NCBI GenBank assembly: GCA_038501785.1 | Contig: JBAMJR010000031.1 | Coordinates: forward strand, 14,787,501-14,851,500 | DNA: 64,000 nt | Origin: Myoxocephalus aenaeus | Taxonomy: Eukaryota > Chordata > Actinopteri > Perciformes > Cottidae | Direction of reading: 5' to 3' | Shown: positions 1-22,303 of the stretch, one piece after another | How positions within the stretch are numbered: position 1 is the first letter of the stretch | Layout of the letters: every line of letters starts with the position of its first letter | Program-made: the position numbers and the translations under genes | The notes under the pieces: model-generated | Told to the model about the DNA's origin: nothing | The model's database searches: none | The model's input: only the letters and a program-made list of their open reading frames with translations

Positions 1-1082
1 GGGGGAAAAATATAGACGGGTGGAATTGAGAATGTCTCCTGTTCCGTTTACAGCAGAATAAAACGGGATGACGGGCGTCTCGTTTTCTCGAGTTGTGACA
101 AAAGGGAATCGATTGGAACGCTGCTTCCAAACAAGTGCGCTCCGTCGAGGGTATTGATGTTTTGCAAGAGCTTTTCTTTTGACTTGTGCTGACTTCCTGC
201 ATTGTTTTGACTGGTAGAAACGGGATCTTTAAAAATATATTTTTTAAACTCATCCGTCGCCATGTTGAGAGCCAATTGAAATGCTACATCACGCACATTG
301 CATTAGTGGGTTTTTTTGATACAGTTTGCTGTTCAGTGGTTATTAAACATAAAACCACAGAGAAACATGGTGTTTAATGGGTATCACGATCATACCGGTT
401 TCATATATTTGACAACTATAATTTGACATTTTAGTTCCTGTTATCTGCCAGTTAAATAAAGGTGCGTTCATATTATATTTCCGACCGACAAACATTTACC
501 TCCCATTTAACGTCTATTCCATGATTTTATTTTTAAATGATCTCCTCCAAAAATCCTCCAAATCACATATTCATCACACACATACTTGTACTTGTACAAC
601 AACACCTTCCTGGTTGTGTTGTATTGAAGGAGCGGCCGCGCAACTCTTCTCTACATGAATTCATTGTACACCCACTCGCCTCCTCTTTAGATAACGGGCC
701 TTAGAATGAGTCTATGAGGGCCGTCACCAGGGAAAAAGAACAAGTCCTTATACATGACAGACACTGGACTCGTATTGATCAGCTGCTTCAGTAATACATT
801 TTTTTTTATGAAGATTTGCTGCAGGATTGACGTGTGTAAAAGGGAGCCAGCTATTCCACTGCTTGACGGCACAATAGACAGACTGAAGTTATTTTTTCCA
901 GCCTCTTTTAGAATATTGCCTCCCTATAAAGTGAAGGAGCCAACTAAAGGCAGACAGGTTTGGTTTGGTGGAGCAGACGTCCTCCCAGCTGTGTCTCATG
1001 CTGCAGGATCTCCATCCTGTTATTATATTATATCCCGGGATGTTATAAGACGACGCTGTCATATCTGTGTCTCCTCATGCAG

Positions 1083-11954
<10,872 letters not shown>

Positions 11955-13291
11955 ACTGCACAGAGGGGGGGTTTCGGATTTCAGCTTCCGGTCCTCGGCT
12001 TCATCTGACGTGACATTTCCCCCGAAGCGGGGACGTCTGTGGGAATGAACATGAAGTGCAATCGTCCAGCTGCTCGCTCCTTAAATCGCTCCCTTACGTT
12101 GGCGTCTGAACCAGATGTTGTGTTCGTGCTCTGCACACCTGTACAGCGGTCCTTTCCTTCCACTATGAATGTTGTGAACGAGCTCCAAAGAGGAATCCTG
12201 TGCTTTTACTCTGATCTTAATCTTGTCGTGCTGCTAGTTTATATTTCCCTCTTACTTCTACGGCACACGGAAGTCTCACTCATCTAACGGCTGAAGGACA
12301 GAAAAGCTTCATTTAGGGGAAAAAACAAAAAACATCAACTCCACGTGAAGGAATGATTACAATGGCAGTCTCATGTTTGGACCTTTTTTTTTTTTATATC
12401 CAAATGAAAACTGAGGACTTGTCGTCTTTGCTCACTCCGTCCTCCACATATTTAATATTATCTCCCTCCTTGCGTCTGTTTTACTGATGTGACATCTGGG
12501 CCATTCAAGCTTAGTGTTTAATAAATTAACAGCATTTTTCAGAGTGCCTTTGTGGCCTTCTACCTCCCTAAAGAGCACAAATAGTCTTATTATAAAAGAA
12601 ACGGTAGTTCTTTCCAAACATTTGAAGATCTGTGCCTTGTTGACACTTAATTTCAATCAAGTCTCTATAGTCTTAAAATGGGAAAAAGGCCATCGGGGTA
12701 AAAAGGTTAACGAAGCTCGGAAAACGAAGCTCGGCTTACGTTACAATTAGATTTCACTGGAACAGAAGGTGAAATCGGAGATGAGGGTTCTGCTGTTTTC
12801 TGTTCAGTGTTTGCGTCGCTGCAGGAGATGAAACGTCTCGCTGGAGGCGGCGTGGAGTCGATGTGACGCTCTGTGGGGGAAACGACGTCGTGGTGTTTTT
12901 AAATGGTGCGTTTGTGGGTTCATACAGATGACCTTCTGGAAGTATTATGTCGTCATTCATGCCAAACAACAGAAATCTCTTCAGTAGTGAGTCATTTTTT
13001 GGTAACACTTTATTTAACGAGTCCCATATCTCCTGGAAAGAACGATGTCATGTAATGTGGCGTTGCGGTCGTTTGTTTGATTGTTGTTGGGAATTTCCTT
13101 GGAAAACCTAAAAGAGATCAATTTAAACTTGAGTTAATGATCAAATATTGTCTGGAACGAACATAAAAGACTGAAAGCATCTCTAGCAGGTGCATTATGT
13201 TTGGAATTAAAGCTGCACTAAACAAAATGGATTCTCGATTATCAAAACTGTTGCTATTGGCTTATTTATTACTCGGCTAATCGTTTCAGCT

Positions 13292-13329
<38 letters not shown>

Positions 13330-14140
13330 AATATTTGTACACAGATTTGTACGCAAATGCAACAATGTTTCAAACTGCAGCATCAGAAATTATTCAAACT
13401 GCCAGTCAGCAAAAAAGTTATTTTATAGATATTAAATCCTCAAACATTAAGTGTTTATTATTCTGCATACTGAACATTTTTACTTTTCTTATAATTAACA
13501 CCAAATTAAGGGATTGTCCTATCCAGGAAGAGGTTACAGTAACATATCAGTTCCTTAACTATATGGGACCTTTAAAATAAAGAGTAACTATAAATGTATT
13601 CACTTAGAAATCCATGTTCTCGTTTTCAGTGGACACGGCGGGACCAGAACCAGAAGAGTAGTCTCCTCCCCCCCCCCCCCCCCCCCCGTCCCAATAGAGC
13701 CGAGTCTCGCTGAAGGATGCTGACCCTTCCAGCACCGACATGGAGCTCGCCACTGAATCTGCTGAGCTTCCTTTTACTTTGAATAGAAAGTGGCACCAAA
13801 ACGATACAAAAAAAGAAAAGTTCATTTTTAACATTTTCTACTGAGCTAAAAGGTCATGTATTATATCCAGTAAACACACCTGACTGCTGCTTTTTAAAAG
13901 CCTCCTCAGCAGGTTTCCTGCGTCGGGTCGTTGCGCGGCGCTTCTGTCGAGCTGAATTCGAGCTTCTCTCGGTGTCGGTCGACCGCGTGGCGTCACGTCT
14001 CCCTTTTTCCGCTTTTTGTCTTTTTTAATATCGTGAAGCCGCAGCTCGACTCGGTCAGCAAAAGCAAAGGAAAAGATGGCGTGAAGTTGAGCGACACGTC
14101 CTTTTTGTGAAAGCTGTTTCTAATGTTTCGAAGAAATAAA
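11955..14140 (+). other. dapk1: dapk1 3' UTR and 3' flank
   Basis: Non-coding DNA directly after the dapk1 stop. AATAAA signals on the + strand lie at 12520-12525, 13576-13581 and 14135-14140, so the mRNA could end at any of them; mammalian DAPK1 also has a long 3' UTR. The stretch holds a (ATT)n run at about 13292-13330 and a 19-base C run at 13669-13687. I see no second gene in it. The true 3' end cannot be decided from sequence alone. Confidence 0.5.
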
Positions 14141-14657
14141 AAAAAAATGCTCTTTTTTTTTTTTTTTTTCGTCTTTCAATCCGATAAAGTTACACTTTGT
14201 GGGCCTTTTTTCAGGACGCAGTGTCACAGTTTGATAACATAAATAGAAGATGTGCCAGAGTGCAGTATTTCCTGTCTGCTTTTCTTCCCCCAGTGTTGCC
14301 GTCTGTTGGCAGAGATAAAAACTTTAAATACTATTTCAAATACTTCTTTCTTTGTCTCGGCCTGAACTCGCCAATCCACGCAGCAGAACTTGATGTCCAC
14401 ACTCGAGGCCCAAACATGTTGACCCCAATGACCCCAATGAAAATGAATGTACTACACGTCTCTCCTAAGAATATACAACAAAAAAACAAATCAAAGATAC
14501 AGTGATTTAAAAAGCTCAACATGTGTACAAAGGAACTCGATGGAATTAAATGTCCCGCACTGGTCAGAAACACCATTTTATTGTGTTTTTGTTTTGCAGA
14601 AGCTTTTGTTGAAATTTGCCAATGCTGTGTGCCTAAAACACACCCGGTCATTCCTCA

Positions 14658-14658
<1 letters not shown>

Positions 14659-14691
<33 letters not shown>

Positions 14692-14800
14692 GCCTTGTAC
14701 AGTATACGAGCTGAGAAATTATGTTTCAGAAAGGGAAGTGAATATTATGTTTTTGTAAAAGCTGGGAATCACTATTATTATTATTATTATTATTATTATC
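14659..14800. repeat. Two (ATT)n runs
   Basis: ATT trinucleotide runs at about 14659-14692 and 14771-14800, in the dapk1 3' flank. Confidence 0.9.
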
Positions 14801-15744
14801 AACTTTGTCTCCGTTTGGTGTCTTTTTGTTTTGTTTGTTTTTTCCCAGATGGTTCTGACCAAAAAACAAGTGGATTTCAAAAGTGTCCTCAGAGAACATG
14901 CTTCTGTGTTTCTGTTTGAGGAGGGAAGACTAACTCTGTATCTAAACTATTTCCCCGAGTCTCGGAGACTCCGGTCTGATCGCCACATTGCACACGTTGT
15001 CTTTTTTTTGTTTGTATTTTGTCGCTATTTATGTTGCGTTCTTTTCGCATGTCTTGGAATGCCATGTTCTTAGTACTTCTGACACTTTATAGTGTAATAC
15101 ATTTTATAATAAATTCTTTACCTAATGTCACCGTCTCTCTCTCGTACTTTAAGACAAACAGTTCGATGTGTCGGAGGTTTCTGAGGTACGATATGTTACT
15201 TTATTGATTATTATGCAAGTGAAGGCTACAGACGTATGTTGCCGTAACAGCTGACAATTAAAACAAGGGGAAGAAAAGATGGAGATAAGAAACTGGTGAC
15301 AAAAGTCCAAACATGCTGGGAACCATTGCTTTACAAGACAGGAAGGTTGGTGGTTCATTACTAACAGATCGGAGATCAATAGATAAATCACTTCCTACAC
15401 CTTTATTCTCTTTATGAAAGACATACTGATATCTATGTTTTGCTGTAGACGTGGTCTTCATCCACTAATCTTGATTTGTTCATGATTAAATAAATATATA
15501 TTCAGTGTATGGAAATGACATCGGAGCAGTTTACAGTATTAAGTATTGATTTTTATTTTTACTGTCGAGCCAATGAGAGTGTTCCCTGCGCCATTTGTTA
15601 AATTCCATTTTTGTGTAGAAATGAGCAAGGGTTTATTATGAAAAAAGTGTCAAATTAATTAGAAAGGATAAAAAAATAAAAATAAGACAAACCAAACTTG
15701 CTTAAGTGCTGATTATTCTTAGCAGTGTGGCACGATATCTTTTT

Positions 15745-16295
15745 CAGAATCAGCTTTATTGTCCATGTGCGTTTTCACGTAGCTCTTCGTACTTATATAC
15801 ATACACACAATAAACAAGATAAATATATTTTTTTAAAGACAATTAAAGACAACAGTAGTCAGTACTGATAGTGCCAGTAGTGCAGATGGAGGAGTCTGAT
15901 TAACTGTTCATCAGAGTGACGGCCAGTGGGAAGAAGCTGTTTCTGTGTCTGGTGGTTTTGGCGTACAGTGCTCTGTAGCGCCTACCAGAGGGGAGGAGTT
16001 GGAACAGCTTGTGTCCAGGGTGTGAGGGGTCTGTGGTGATCTGTCCAGCCCGCTTCCTGACTCTGGAGGTGTACAAGTCCAGGATGGAGGGCAGGCTGGA
16101 ACCAATGGTTCTCTCTGCAGACCTGACGATCCGTTGGAGTCTGACTCTGTCGTGTTTGGTGGCCGATCCAAACCACACAGTGATGGAGGAGCAGAGGACA
16201 GACTGGATGATGGCGGAGTAAAACAGGAACAGCAGCTCCTGAGGCAGGTTGAACTTCCTGAGCTGGCGCAGGAAATACAGCCTCTGCTGGGCCTT
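15745..16295 (-). mobile_element. 5'-truncated L2/Rex-like LINE: reverse-transcriptase ORF end plus 3' tail
   Basis: On the minus strand an open frame (about 16295-15900) encodes the C-terminal end of a fish non-LTR retrotransposon polyprotein, with features such as LRQLRKFNLP and MWFGSATKHDRVRLQRIVRS, and ends at NSFFPLAVTLMNS then stop. The tail ends with a GACAATAAAGCTGATTC signature (15745-15765). Truncation at the 5' side is at about 16295. The plus-strand open frames across it are shadows. Confidence 0.85.
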
Positions 16296-16383
16296 TTTTC
16301 GGTTTATAAACTGTTTATAATAATTTGAAAGTAAAACACTTTTCTTACATTACAAACTCAACCAAGATCAGAAGAGAGAGATG

Positions 16384-16384
<1 letters not shown>

Positions 16385-16459
<75 letters not shown>

Positions 16460-16560
16460 TGGTGAATCAGGGACCGACTGGAGTCTCCTGCTCTGTTTGT
16501 CCTCCACCAGATTCCAGCTTGTTATTCACACATCTCTGGGTTCATTGTGGAGCTGCACCT

Positions 16561-16631
<71 letters not shown>
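16385..16631. repeat. (TA)n at 16385-16450 and (CA)n at 16562-16631
   Basis: Two long dinucleotide runs separated by about 110 bases of unique sequence, just past the truncated LINE. Confidence 0.95.
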
Positions 16632-16633
<2 letters not shown>

Positions 16634-16699
16634 ACTCTGGGTTTGTCTCCGCTTGCCTCGACCGCTTACGGTGCCGACTGTCATTCAAACAAATTTGAA

Positions 16700-18390
16700 C
16701 AGACGGACAAATGGAGCCGAATGTGTGACGTTTAAAATCACACTCATCTGACTTTGTCCTGCTGTTTAGCAAAATAAGATTGTTTTTTTGAAGCATGATT
16801 CAAATATACATTATGTCACATTTAACCCTTTGTAATGTTGTTTCTAGCCATTTGAAATAAAGTGTTAAATGCAACTGAAAAAGGTTAATAAATGCTTTAA
16901 AAAAATCATAAAATTGAGACTAAGAATAACCTCAATTTTGAAAACAAAACTGTTTGTTTTAAATCTCCTACTACAACTCAATTTTAATCACAATTTTGCA
17001 AAATGTTTCCCCAGAACCCGTTCTGTCTACAAAACCAACAGCAGTCCAAACATACAGTAAATACTGAAGATATCCAGAACAGCAGCTTGTGGAAACGATA
17101 AGAAGTACGGAGATAAAGTCACTTTAGTGCATGCAAACAAAATGTCACCAAGCAGACTACAGCAAAAACATACAAGTATGTTTATAGTACACATCACAAA
17201 TACATTTGTACCTGTGGTTAAACATCTGTCATGAGGTGAAACTCTTCTTAGTCTATAGAAAACAGGTTAAGTTTCATTCTTATATATCAGGAAGCTTACT
17301 AGTAACATGTGAAAGATGCTTACTGGAAACCTCTTCATACACTTCCTTACTGTGAATACTTTCTGTTCTTAAAGCAACTTTAGCCTCATCGCTGTCACAA
17401 AAATCATAATTTGCTTCAAAGAATCGACACAAAGTTGCATGGATACATTGAGGAGACCAACTTTAACATGTTTACGGCTAACGTTAGTTAACATCAGTTT
17501 AATATCTTACAATAACATGTTATTTTAATGATGCATTTACATTTAATGCAGCATTTCAATGATATAGCTGGGTGAGGTGCCAGCAGTAGCTTATTAGTTA
17601 TTATTACTCATACATGTAAAAGTGTTTAGGTCACAGCTGGGATGTGCTAACGAAAGATAATGTTATTATCAGTAATGCTTTAAACTGAATTAACGTGAGT
17701 CTAACTTTGCCAGCCGGTCGTTTGAAGTTAAATATCGTAATAATAGTTATTATTACTGATACATTTAAGACTAACTGAATCTAAGATTGTTGAGAAAACA
17801 CCTTGAGGTAGTCGCTCTTCTGGAGCTGTCAATCATGTTCGAGATCTTCATCTTAATACAAAGTTGGCCTCTGTGTTAATGTCCAAATGTCCAAATGTTT
17901 TTCTTTGTGCTTTGAGGATTTATCAACCTTGTTGTTTTGTATATTGACAAAAAAGATTATTCTTGATCTCGGGGAACACCATTGAGTAAATAATCTCACA
18001 AAAATGCCGTGTAGTCGCTGTACTTTAGGTTTTTACTCCTCCAGTGATAAGCTAATGATTGTTGTCTCTTTGACCTTTGTAAATGTGCGACCGCGTGGCT
18101 AGACGTTTAGCGGCGTCATCAAATACGTTCCCGGATCAATAGCGTTAACTGCTCAATGGAGGCTGCAGACGACCTGTAGACGTGTTCATCTACTCGGGTC
18201 TGTTAGTCGTTGTGTCAGACCGGCGGCTGATAACCGCAGCGTCCTAATCTACAGAATGTATAAATAATACACAATGATTCACAGGGTTAACAAAGTTCAC
18301 CAGCGGCCAAGTTACAGATTACAATCAGCATTAAATCATTTGACGATACAAACATGTGAAAAGGAGTTTAGGTGACTGCAGACTGACAGC
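16700..18390. other. Intergenic, no gene seen (dapk1-ctsl gap)
   Basis: AT-rich unique sequence with stop codons in all frames. I see no conserved-looking exon or RNA gene. Confidence 0.5.
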
Positions 18391-18395
18391 AGCCA

Positions 18396-18719
18396 GTTAG
18401 CTTAGCTTAGCACTAAGCCTGGAAACGGGGGGAAACAGCTAGCCTAGCTTCATAGCCAAATACTTGCCGACCAGCGCCTCTAAAGCGTGCGACACACGCG
18501 TTATATAATGTTTGTTTAATCCATACAAAGACCGAAGGAGGAAACCGACAAAGAGTGTCCAGATGGAGAAGCAGTGCAGAACATAAGACTTAAGTTCTCG
18601 GGTTAAACAAACAAAATATAACGTGTTTATTAGTGCGTTTGGGCAGATTTTGTATCTTTGGACAAAGCCAGGCTAGCTGTTTCCCCCTGTTTACAGTCTT
18701 TATGCTAAGCTACGCTAAC
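18396..18719. mobile_element. MITE with about 55-bp inverted ends (TTAGCTTAGC...GCTAAGCTACGC)
   Basis: The left end (GTTAGCTTAGCTTAGCACTA, then GGGGGGAAACAGCTAGCC) and right end (GGCTAGCTGTTTCCCCCTGT, then GCTAAGCTACGCTAAC) are inverted copies about 55 bases long. The interior has no open frame. This is a family seen many times in percomorph genomes. Confidence 0.8.
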
Positions 18720-19607
18720 ATGCTGCATCTGGTTTCATATTTACCAGCTTTGACTCAGTATTTCAAACCATGAAAAGTAATTTAATCAAGTACTGCACAA
18801 CTGTATTCTACTTGAGTTCCTCTCATTATAATTTGCATTCAGACTTCAAAACATTTCAGAGGGAAACATTTACTCTGCTTCTAAATTTATCGGACAGCCA
18901 TAGTGACTTTAATCTTTAGATTCACATACGAAAAGTATGATCTGACTGCAAAAACATTTTTTAATTGTATAAATAAACGTGAGTCACAAAATTTGCTCCA
19001 ACTCAACCAGCAGCAACAAAAAAACTGCCGTTTAAAGATGAACGCGTCAGTGAAATTGTATTTTTTTGCTGACAAACCTTTTGCACTTTTACATTTTGCT
19101 TCTAGTATCTCAGCAACGGATATGAATACTTCCAACTGACCAGACTTGCTCGTACAGGAAGCGCTTCAGTCAACCAATTGTCATGTGCCGCTCCACTTGA
19201 GCAACATGACCCGTCACACATCAGCTGCTGAAGACGCTGTCTGCTTTCTGCCAATGCAAGGGAACTTTTATTTGTGCTTACTGTAAAGTATGATGCAGAG
19301 GAAGCGTTTCGGGGACGTTGTGCATCCCGCTGCGTGACAACGCGAAAACATGACATGAGTTACAGATGTGGATGAATCATGTGACATTAACGTATTAGTT
19401 AGACTCAGTAGTTAGACTATTAGACTCAGTAAAAAATGAACTCAAAGTAACTTTAATGAAAAAAAAGAGCTCATTTTCACTGTAATAATAGTGTATATAA
19501 AGCTATATAAATCAAATGCATTGTTATTATATCTTATTGATGGATTATTATTACTGGCTATTCGTTTTAGATTGGGGCAAATTCAAACTTCTTTTGCATA
19601 TAAGATC

Positions 19608-20150
19608 TGCAGTTGTGGAATGTAGCTAAGTACATTTACTCAAGTACATTTACTCAAGTTGTTTTTGACATACCTGTACTTGAGTATTTATAATATATAT
19701 TTTATATTTTACATTTCAGAGGAAAACATTTAATTTTCACTCCATTACATTTATTTGACAGCTGTATAATATATAATATAATATGCTTACAGTGTATATA
19801 ATGCAGTACTACCCAGTATTACACAAAGTATCTCAAATGTACAACATTACAATTATCTCACATGAATCTGATAAAACAGATGAATGTAATATTCTATAAT
19901 AATATAACATTGAAAGAAGCCAGTTAATTTTAAGATTTGTTTTACTTGTAACCGAGTATTTTTAGACTTTTGTACATTTAAACTTTTACTATAACTGAAA
20001 TTAACTTCTAACAGTCAGTTAAATATAGTGCATGAAAATGTAATGCGGTGGTAGTAAAAAGTAGCTTAAAATATAAATATTCAAGTGAAAAGAAAAGAAA
20101 ATTGTGGTGAAGTAGAGTATTTGAGTTACTTTAAACCACTGATGTCAGAC
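19608..20150. repeat. Dispersed fish repeat ('AAGTACATTTACTCAAGTA' family), longest copy
   Basis: Begins GTTGTGGAATGTAGCTAAGT and continues ACATTTACTCAAGTACATTT with GTACTTGAGTATTTA; ends near GAGTTACTTTAAACCACTGA. Shorter members of the same look are at 8677-8890, 26998-27155, 37945-38040, 46766-46960 and 60950-61086. Confidence 0.6.
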
Positions 20151-20257
20151 TTTCGCTATCACGGAGAAGAAGCGTCCAAAAGCAGAGTAATTTGTTCTAA
20201 ATGCATCAACGACTCCGGCCTGTTTCACAATCTTATAATCACATGAGCTTTCATTCA

Positions 20258-20353
20258 TTAACTCTGACTGTGTGCCAGCAAGTCCCTGAAGTCCTTCTGT
20301 ACAGCGTCATATTCATACATTCCCACGGCTTCGATGATGAAAACATTGGCCAT
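20258..20353 (-). other. Short open frame, 31 residues, of protein-like composition
   Basis: ATG at 20353 in context TCAGGGATGG, stop TAA at 20258. It reads MANVFIIEAVGMYEYDAVQK and then DFRDLLAHSQS. It has balanced composition unlike the AT-rich frames around it, and predicted-helical spacing. It lies about 1 kb upstream of ctsl, divergent to it. I do not recognise it; it may be chance or an exon remnant. Confidence 0.2.
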
Positions 20354-21241
20354 CCCTGATAGTATCGCCCATCTTATTTATCCTTTATTGAACATAAACT
20401 ATAACATAAAATATTCACTTAAATTTCACTGGTCAGTTCTTCAAAATCCCAGCTTTGTCTGAGGCAAGATCAAACTAAGTGGCGGCTCAGGTTAAAGGTT
20501 GAGATGATGTGTCGCTGTCTCTTTGTACTTTTCAGCAACATTTTTGCAGGTTAATATTAAAATGCTGCTGTCGGTTGAAAGTTAAGATGAAGAGATTCCG
20601 ACTATGTAACTCCTTAATAGCTGTTCCTGAATGATGTTTACCTACGTAATACATGAGAAAACCAGGTTATGGCAACACATACATCTGTGCATTTATACGT
20701 TGAGCACCATGCATATGAATATTATTAATAGGTAAATGTTAAAGTGGTGGAAACCAACTCATTTAGACTTGGAATTATTTTGGATGTACATTATGTTCAG
20801 TTGGTATTTCCTTCCTTTTCTGCTGTCACGGCAATATATTTATCGTGCATATCAAAAGCAGAAGCACCCGTCACGCAATATTGCTGCACGTTTTCTGCAG
20901 TTAAGGCAAACACTTTAAACTCTTAATTACTCTGATTACACTTTCCCAATAACTTCAATGCATTTGAACACACTGCGTGTTGAAGTAAAAGTTTGTTTTT
21001 TTACCTATTTCCAATATCAACACACTCTTACTCCTATTACAAGTAGTATTTTAGCCTTTCATTAGATAATCTGATAGTTTATTTGATTGCTAAAAGCACA
21101 AAAGCACTGTAATTCATTGTGGGTATCAAATAAAGGGTCCTTATGATTACATCACATTGTTTTTAACTGCAACAAGGCTGCAAGGAAAAGAGACACCCTC
21201 CCCCTGTCCCCTCTCCTCGACACCATTCCAGATGGGAGGAA

Positions 21242-21426
21242 TCACGTGCAGCGATGACGTCACAATCCGGCGGGGGGAGGGAACAATGTGTCGATAAACA
21301 AGGAGCGGACCAATCAGAGAGCTCGGTGGACGTTTTTCAGCTGCCAGTCAGGCCTTTATAAAACTTTGCGTGCCTCGAACAGAGGAGATCAGTTTCTACT
21401 TGGAGTTGGACTGTGAAGAGAATACA
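21242..21426 (+). promoter_or_regulatory. Cathepsin L core promoter and non-coding exon 1
   Basis: In order on the + strand: TCACGTG E-box (21242-21248), palindromic CRE TGACGTCA (21255-21262), a GC-rich block (about 21269-21281), CCAATCA (21310-21316) and TATAAAA (21357-21363). Transcription probably starts about 25-30 bases past the TATA box. Exon 1 is non-coding and ends at 21426 before GTAAGT; the next exon starts at 22292. The E-box matches the core of the CLEAR motif bound by TFEB/TFE3, which drives lysosomal genes including cathepsins. That it is used here is inference. Confidence 0.75.
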
Positions 21427-22303
21427 GTAAGTTTCACATTTCGTTTTACTCGCTTTTGTCAAAGAAAATAAAAATAGTCGACGCCTCAAAACATTGCTGG
21501 ATATTCGTTTCACAGGGGATCCTTTCGTCAGCAGCTCAGATGAACACCAGGGTCCTTTAAAACAAATGGCATTTCAAATTAATATCTCATCGTAATGTAT
21601 TTTTTTGTTTTAAAAAACTATTTGTTTTGTTGCTACCTGCCAGCATTTGCCTTCGTGTTTCATTCGGCTGCCTTTGTCTTTGTCTTCCTCCCTTGTAGCC
21701 TCACGTTACATCAGCCACAGCTAGTTTCTTTCACGAGGCTTAAATCAACATCCACCAATAGCGAATTCGTTGGAAGAAAGGCTCAGTTATCTCACCAGCT
21801 TCCAGTTAAAAGTTTCAGTTTTCGTTTCCTTTTCCTGGTTGAGGCCGGGCTCTTGGCTCTGATCCCGTGACCGCGCACAACAACAAAAACAGCTCCTGCT
21901 TTTTTGTTGTTGTCGGGATCCGAGTTCCTCTCAACCTAACATGCTGGAAAACGAGCCCGAAACCACCAGTTATTCTCCCAAACACCCACTATAACGTAAT
22001 GTTATTAATAATCGGCATTCGTTTGGTTTATTAATGACTATTTATGTCGATGTTTTGGGCCGAGTAGCCGGGAGGCGATGTGTCGGATCACGTTTCTTGA
22101 ATCACTGGAGGAAAAGAACAAAGTGTACTAAAGACTAAGAATGCATGACTGGTATCACGATGGGTAAACATGGGGGGAGGGGGGGCAAACCTGCATGACG
22201 TAACGCTTTAACGAAGATATTATGGAAGTCAGGGCCTCAATGCTTCCTGGGAAGTTGAGTCCTGACTTGTTGTTGTGTTTTTTCCCCCCAGTCAGAAGCA
22301 ACA

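Noticed and set aside
14521..15073. Frames of 80-132 codons past dapk1
   Set aside because: Built partly on ATT repeats (poly-Ile or poly-Tyr) and lie in the probable 3' UTR/flank; no family match.
16009..16328. Plus-strand frames over the LINE tail
   Set aside because: The minus strand carries the real reverse-transcriptase end and 3' tail.
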